DNA from: JBBQVS01 sp963792705
GTDB taxonomy: Bacteria > Chloroflexota > Ktedonobacteria > Ktedonobacterales > Ktedonobacteraceae
Length of the DNA: 64,000 nucleotides
Reading direction: 5' to 3'
Assembly (NCBI GenBank): GCA_963792705.1
Contig: CAWBXD010000012.1
Span: forward strand, 744,001 to 808,000
The notes under the pieces were generated by a model that was given only the letters and a program-made list of their open reading frames with translations, made no database searches and had not been told where the DNA came from. The position numbers and the translations under genes were made by a program. Numbering within the stretch: the stretch's first letter is position 1; each line of letters begins with the position of its first letter. Of the stretch, positions 61,151-64,000 are shown one piece after another.

Positions 61151-61360
61151 GAAGTTAAAGAGAGTGGCAAACGGAGAGGACAAGCGAAGCTCTTTAAACG
61201 TGGTAGTGGGCGGCTTCGTCGGATTTTATAAATGACAGCCGCCCGTTGTATCCAGCTCAAAGACTCTGCTTTTGGGGTGTATTACCACTATTTGGTCACT
61301 CGCAAAATGAAAGCGCGAAGGGCACTCATCGTAGCGATGTGTCTGCTTGTGGTAGCATGA
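61151..61360 (+). pseudogene. IS110/IS116-type transposase remnant (C-terminal part)
   Basis: The frame reads VKESGKRRGQAK-LFKRGSGRLRRIL, then a TAA (61229-61231), then MTAARCIQLKDSAFG, YYHYLVTRKMKARRAL, ending at TGA. This is the C-terminal transposase_20 pattern of IS110-family enzymes (SGK.rG...KRGS..LRR.LYMAA...YY..LV..K). The stop sits where LYMAA is expected, so one base change (Tyr codon to TAA) broke it. The N-terminal half is not recoverable. No inverted ends are expected for this family. Confidence 0.6.
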
Positions 61361-61395
61361 CGGCTCATGAAGACGGGAGAAATGCATGCTCCGAC

Positions 61396-61455
61396 GAAGG
61401 TGTGCTCAGCCTGTCGCTCAACCTCGAGGTTGAGCGACAGGCTGAGCACACCTTC
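61396..61455. repeat. 60-bp perfect palindrome with no loop (centre CTCGAG)
   Basis: Bases 61396-61425 and 61426-61455 are exact reverse complements with zero spacer; the symmetry continues with one bulge to 61391 and 61461. It lies 35 bases past the transposase remnant, in the 301-base gap before the epimerase gene. No other gene is seen in that gap. Confidence 0.85.
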
Positions 61456-61661
61456 CGTCGGGAAGTCGGGGACTCAAGGGCTTGACGAATTCTATGGCTT
61501 CTTTCCGTGATAGCTATACAATAAAGTAAACAGCAAAAGAAATAGTAAGCTGCGAAGTTAATCTAACAACACCGATACCTCAAATATACTAGCACTTCCA
61601 CGAAATGTGTGTGACCCTAACAAAGTGGTGGTCTACTTTAACCTTATTCATTAGTTGTTGA

Positions 61662-62702
61662 CTAATCATTTTGAGAAAAATTCCACTGGCTGCTATGGTC
61701 TTTGAACCAATCTACAGTCTTACGCAAACCTTCTTCAATGCTTATCTCAGGCGTCCAATCGGTGTGACTACGAATTTTCCTATTATCACATGTGAAACGA
61801 GGAATATCATGATGACGCTTTCGGTCTTCGCCTTCCGCTGTTATTATCTTGAAGTTTGGGATCTCCATGATATCTGCAAGTCTTCCTGCGAGCGAACCAA
61901 TATTATAAGCAACACCAGAACCTATGTTGACTATTTCGATGCTGTTAGAACGTGAACTCGGATAGCTACGAAAATCAATAGTTAAGACAGCAATAATACC
62001 CCTTACGGTATCTTGAACATATGTAAAGTCGCGTTCGGTTATATTACCCAAATGAAGAACACTGTTCACGCTTAATTGTTTGATAATTTCGGGGATAATG
62101 TAAGGATGTGTAGCACGAGGGCCATAACAATTGAATAAACGAGCGATCACAACAGGAGTACTATTCTCACCCGTAGACGAAAACGTGGAAGAAATCCTGT
62201 CGCAATACGTTTCTGCAAGATATTTGGACTTAGCATAAATGCTTCCAGGATTTATAGGCTCATTTTCTGAAAGTATCGGCATCGCACTGATGCCATATAC
62301 CTCACAAGTCGAAATGTGTACGACACGTTTTATATAATATTCTTTCGCGATGTTGAGAATAACTTCAGTTCCTCGTGAATTTATTTCATAACATCGCTCA
62401 GGATATTTATTTGTAGCAGGGATAAAGGGATCCCCCACACAGTTGACTATATAGTCAACCGAGTACTTTCTCATTGTTTCATGCAAGAGCGGCTCATTAT
62501 GTATATCTCCTTCAATTGTAATTAACTGACCGCTTCTTTTAAATTCATCATTTATATCCTCAAAGTTTCGATAAGTCCCATGCAAATAATTGTCATAACT
62601 TATAACTATCGCTCCATAGTTCAAGAGTTCTCTAACCAGTGAAGAACCGATAAAGCCAGCTCCTCCGGTGACTAATACTACATCGTTTTGCACTACTGCC
62701 AT
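61662..62702 (-). CDS. NAD-dependent nucleotide-sugar epimerase/dehydratase
   Basis: 346 residues, extended SDR. VTGGAGFIGSSLV at residues 10-22, ISTCEVYG, catalytic YAKSK, RLFNCYGPRA and ERDFTYVQDTVRGI. It is related to UDP-glucose 4-epimerase and dTDP-glucose 4,6-dehydratase but not clearly either. The coding DNA is clearly more AT-rich than the rest of the window, as is the DNA around it, which suggests acquisition. AAGGGA precedes the ATG. No glycosyltransferase is adjacent. Confidence 0.85.
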   Translation of the reverse strand: MAVVQNDVVLVTGGAGFIGSSLVRELLNYGAIVISYDNYLHGTYRNFEDINDEFKRSGQLITIEGDIHNEPLLHETMRKYSVDYIVNCVGDPFIPATNKYPERCYEINSRGTEVILNIAKEYYIKRVVHISTCEVYGISAMPILSENEPINPGSIYAKSKYLAETYCDRISSTFSSTGENSTPVVIARLFNCYGPRATHPYIIPEIIKQLSVNSVLHLGNITERDFTYVQDTVRGIIAVLTIDFRSYPSSRSNSIEIVNIGSGVAYNIGSLAGRLADIMEIPNFKIITAEGEDRKRHHDIPRFTCDNRKIRSHTDWTPEISIEEGLRKTVDWFKDHSSQWNFSQND

Positions 62703-63191
62703 AATTACTATTCCCTTAAATTTTAGATTTTACATTTCATGTACATAATCTATTCACGAATATAACCGAAGAAATAGACTACTAGAACACGATATGGTGG
62801 TATTTTACATTCTGTTACAATGATACTCATCGAAACAAACATGTTTTTACAATTGCTAACTATATAACAAAACAAACAATAAGACAATAGCAAATGAAAA
62901 AAATATTTATATCATTGGATTGTACAGTTTTTGTTAACAGGTTGAAGTATTGAGGTTGGGGGATGAAATCTAAAATGGTCTTGAGGTCTTGACAGAACAT
63001 AGGTGAGAAGCTAAATTCTCGATAAAAAAACTGATTTTTTTGAAAGCCAACTAGTACTCTGGACTAATCAGGGATTGTGTCAAAATTTTACAATGCATAA
63101 AGTGCTCATTTATAAAGAGTATAAACGCGTCTATGAAATAATTTGTTTACAAAACAAATTATCAACAAAATATTTCTATCATTTTGTACAT
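62703..63191. other. 489-base AT-rich gap
   Basis: No gene is seen. The only structure I find is an AT-rich hairpin, ATAATTTGTTT with AAACAAATTAT at 63138-63162 (11-bp arms, 3-base loop), downstream of the leftward TPR gene. The low GC differs from most of the window. Confidence 0.5.
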
Positions 63192-63998
63192 TTAAAAGAG
63201 AACATCTAACTTACGAGCAATAATGCTTGCTTCCTCTTTACCAGGCAAGTTCATTTCGATGTAATAATTTATAGCTGATGCAAGCAAAGCGCGACCCTCA
63301 TCTTCCTTATTAAGCCGTTCAATCAGAAAACGTCCTAGCTCTAAGCAAGTTGGAGCCATAATACGAGGGTTTTTGAGCGAGTTACCTAAATCTACGTTCG
63401 CACGATAGAGTTTCTCGCTAGACTCAAAGTCACCCTGCACTTCTGCGATACGAGCAAGCTGAGAGAGCGCTATACTTTCGCCCCTCAAGTCGTTCATCAT
63501 ATGGAGCTTATATACCGCTTCTTGCAAGAGACTCTTCGCTTCTTCGTATCTTTCATTTACTAAAGCAACCTGTCCTAACCAGGTGAGTACCCAACCCTCA
63601 CTTTGCAGATCATGAACCTTGTGTAAAATATCAAAAGCTTGGTGCAATATCTTTTCAGCCTCAAGGTACTCTTTGTCAACAAGTGCGATCTCTCCTAAAA
63701 AGGAAAGGCAAACACCTTTACTGTGCTGATCCTGCCGTTTTTCAGATATCTTCAAGTATTGATGATAATACGCTTTCGCCTCTTCTAGTTGAAGGCGAGT
63801 GAGAGCCAATCGACCTAGGTAGCCAATAACCCAACCTTCGCCTCGTATATGTCCAGCCTTACGATGAATAGTCAAAGCGTCTTTGTAAAGCTTCTCAGCC
63901 GTATCCAATTCTCCACGGTCATGTTGTATTTGGCCTAAGAAGGCAAGCGTCCAACCTTCGTCACGCAAGTTTCTTTCAGATTGAAGAATTGGTAAAGC
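63192..63998 (-). CDS. Tetratricopeptide repeat protein, C-terminal part (5' end outside window)
   Basis: The frame is open to the right edge, so only the C-terminal ~268 residues are present. They contain about six repeats of 40 residues with the pattern GWxLxxLGxxAxxxxxYxEAxxLxxxALxI. This 40-residue form is typical of TPR tails of large bacterial regulators (AfsR/NB-ARC/LuxR-type ATPases), which is a guess here. It likely mediates protein contacts. Confidence 0.85.
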   Translation of the reverse strand, partial: ALPILQSERNLRDEGWTLAFLGQIQHDRGELDTAEKLYKDALTIHRKAGHIRGEGWVIGYLGRLALTRLQLEEAKAYYHQYLKISEKRQDQHSKGVCLSFLGEIALVDKEYLEAEKILHQAFDILHKVHDLQSEGWVLTWLGQVALVNERYEEAKSLLQEAVYKLHMMNDLRGESIALSQLARIAEVQGDFESSEKLYRANVDLGNSLKNPRIMAPTCLELGRFLIERLNKEDEGRALLASAINYYIEMNLPGKEEASIIARKLDVLF

Positions 63999-64000
63999 AT

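Overview
The window looks like a chromosomal segment of a Chloroflexota bacterium of the Ktedonobacteria type. This is an inference from the gene mix: an Rrf2-SUF cluster, many orphan sensor kinases and receiver proteins, a WD40-caspase protein, a YhaN/YhaO-type SMC-like ATPase with its metallophosphoesterase, a DUF2079 membrane protein, TPR and PQQ-type propeller proteins, and dense palindromic repeats. No rRNA, phage, CRISPR array or replication origin is visible.

Layout. Positions 3-8800: the end of an ABC exporter, a lipoprotein, an SDR protein, tRNA-Arg, a 35-residue single-helix membrane protein, a secreted amidase, and a leftward run (YggT-like, DUF2079, YdjM-like, Rieske). Positions 9280-14760: a leftward iron-sulfur operon (Rrf2 regulator, sufC, a SufD-like gene, sufS, sufU, then an SDR gene). 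Positions 14938-26434: an XRE/membrane protein pair, a histidine phosphatase, the YhaN/YhaO-like pair, a WD40-caspase gene and ftsH. Positions 26437-32974: a Pil-Chp-like chemosensory operon (receiver, CheW, Hpt-CheA-CheW-REC) and a GNAT/PAS-kinase/unknown unit. Positions 33050-42073: tRNA-Asn, a lipoprotein esterase, a PQQ-like propeller, tRNA-fMet, cca, small membrane and receiver proteins, tlyA and a ROK kinase. Positions 42449-51950: a rightward glycan/envelope cluster (GT2, GT4, epimerase, HlyD-like adaptor, TPR membrane protein, carbohydrate-binding/GT-C fusion), followed by a leftward glycosidase-like lipoprotein. Positions 53668-64000: a MazF toxin-antitoxin pair, a GAF kinase, a secreted protein, two small orphan genes, a leaderless OmpR-type regulator with its kinase, tRNA-Phe, an IS110-type transposase remnant, an epimerase and the end of a TPR protein.

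The most distinctive signal is repetitive. Ten full inverted pairs of a short element that starts with GTAG and can fold into an imperfect hairpin (REP/BIME-like) are scattered through the window in two subfamilies. One pair lies inside the CheA-like coding sequence in frame, and another supplies the stop codon of the YhaO-like gene. Separately, many gene ends carry very long, perfect, sequence-unique palindromes (about 20-30 bp stems) that probably act as terminators.

Strong promoters here follow the ordinary sigma-70 pattern (TTGACR, 17 bp, TAnAaT-like), seen for three tRNA genes and the toxin-antitoxin operon. Functions are assigned from motifs read by eye; no database search was done.
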